Positions 14,592 through 14,809 of a stretch of DNA of 14,809 bases are shown here, in pieces. Source of the stretch: Selenomonadaceae bacterium UBA3796. GTDB lineage: Bacteria > Bacillota > Negativicutes > Selenomonadales > Selenomonadaceae. The position numbers and the translations under genes are program-made. The number at the start of each line of letters is the position of its first letter. Position 1 is the stretch's first letter. Below the pieces are notes generated by a model. That model searched no databases, had not been told where the DNA came from, and saw nothing but the letters and a program-made list of their open reading frames with translations. Where the stretch lies: positions 1 through 14,809 of the forward strand of contig DFES01000135.1 of assembly GCA_002369175.1 (NCBI GenBank). The letters are read 5' to 3'.

Positions 14592-14596
14592 TAGGT
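14578..14596. promoter_or_regulatory. Dyad over the -35 box: possible operator
   Basis: ACCTAT and ATAGGT form a perfect 6-bp inverted repeat separated by 7 nt, centred on the TTGACA box of the transsulfuration promoter. The position is that of a repressor operator. A sulfur-responsive Rrf2/CymR-type regulator is one candidate, by context only. Confidence 0.45.
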
Positions 14597-14615
14597 AAAA
14601 TAAATTCATTTATAA

Positions 14616-14647
14616 AAAAAAGATGTCTTTTTCAAGACATCTTTTTT
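14616..14647 (-). terminator. Bidirectional intrinsic terminator
   Basis: AAAAAAGATGTCTT (14616-14629) pairs perfectly with AAGACATCTTTTTT (14634-14647) around a TTTC loop. On the minus strand it is followed by eight T in all, on the plus strand by six. It separates the transsulfuration operon from whatever lies to the right and is best explained as ending minus-strand transcription entering from that side. Confidence 0.85.
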
Positions 14648-14695
14648 CTCTTCAACCTCTACGCTGTGCATATCCTCGTCAATCTCGCAACAGCG

Positions 14696-14701
14696 ATTAT
14701 A
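14696..14701 (-). promoter_or_regulatory. TATAAT box at edge of hairpin repeat copy 2
   Basis: A perfect TATAAT on the minus strand abuts the repeat exactly as at copy 1, pointing toward the terminator at 14647-14616. No strong -35 box is present (GGCAAA at 17 nt). If active it would yield an RNA of roughly 75 nt. Confidence 0.3.
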
Positions 14702-14750
14702 ACGCAATTGTTCATGTTTTGCCGCAGGCAAAACATGAACAATTGGCGTT
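14701..14750. repeat. Long hairpin repeat, copy 2
   Basis: The left arm (14701-14723, AACGCAATTGTTCATGTTTTGCC) pairs with the right arm (14727-14750) over 23 bp with one bulged G and a GCA loop. In the opposite orientation it matches copy 1 at 8018-8066, including flanks. Two stem pairs differ between copies with pairing kept on both sides. It begins directly after a possible stop codon at 14753-14751. Confidence 0.85.
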
Positions 14751-14809
14751 TCAACGAGGCGGGAGACGTGTGCCCTGCGGGTATATGCTCACCGCCTGTT
14801 CTGAGATGT
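14751..14809 (-). CDS. Possible 3' end of a minus-strand gene (partial)
   Basis: From the right edge one minus-strand frame reads ISEQAVSIYPQGTRLPPR and then TGA at 14753-14751. The hairpin repeat starts at the very next base, and a terminator follows about 100 nt later, which is the layout expected after a gene end. Only 18 residues are visible, so no family can be named. A second frame is open further (to about 14660), so the frame choice is not certain. Confidence 0.3.
   Translation of the reverse strand, partial: ISEQAVSIYPQGTRLPPR

Noticed and set aside
14606..14671. 21-codon minus-strand ORF (MHSVEVEEKK...)
   Set aside because: It runs through the terminator stem and T-tract, and its GAGG lies only 2 nt from the ATG.

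Overview
The window looks like chromosomal DNA of a Gram-negative-walled Firmicute of the class Negativicutes, perhaps Selenomonas-like. This is inferred, not proven. The gene order phoH-ybeY-era-recO-glyQ is the Firmicutes order, while a TRAP-type binding lipoprotein and a Cache-HAMP-GGDEF protein are typical additions in Negativicutes. Start codons vary (ATG, GTG and TTG), with strong AGGAGG-like ribosome binding sites. I see no phage genes, transposase, CRISPR array, rRNA or tRNA.

Left part (1-7862, all minus strand, so transcription runs right to left). In transcription order: a 3-methyladenine DNA glycosylase, an orphan TRAP substrate-binding lipoprotein (DctP family), a multi-pass membrane diguanylate cyclase, phoH, ybeY, era, an 18-codon ORF, recO, and the 5' part of glyQ, which runs off the left edge. 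From dctP to recO the gaps are at most 30 nt or the genes overlap, so this reads as one operon joining a sensory c-di-GMP module to RNA/ribosome maintenance and recombination genes. The 18-codon ORF fills the era-recO gap exactly, with TGATG overlaps at both ends, and sits where Bacillus has yqzL. glyQ appears to have its own promoter, with a -35 box inside a hairpin.

Middle (7863-11415). A divergent spacer carries a long hairpin repeat with a TATAAT box on its edge. Three plus-strand genes follow: a stand-alone Fe(III)-type ABC substrate-binding protein with its own terminator, rimO (ribosomal protein S12 methylthiotransferase), and a secreted protein of unknown function followed by a strong terminator.

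Right part (11451-14809, minus strand). A sulfur amino acid operon encodes a cystathionine gamma-synthase-type enzyme, a C39-like cysteine peptidase, and a MalY/PatB-type cystathionine beta-lyase. Its promoter has a clear -35/-10 pair with a dyad over the -35 box. Upstream lie a terminator and a second copy of the hairpin repeat. The two repeat copies keep their pairing through compensatory base changes. At the right edge there may be the last codons of another minus-strand gene.

The items most worth following up are the paired hairpin repeats with attached -10 boxes, the coupled 18-codon ORF between era and recO, the TRAP-binding-protein/diguanylate-cyclase pair, and the peptidase inside the transsulfuration operon.
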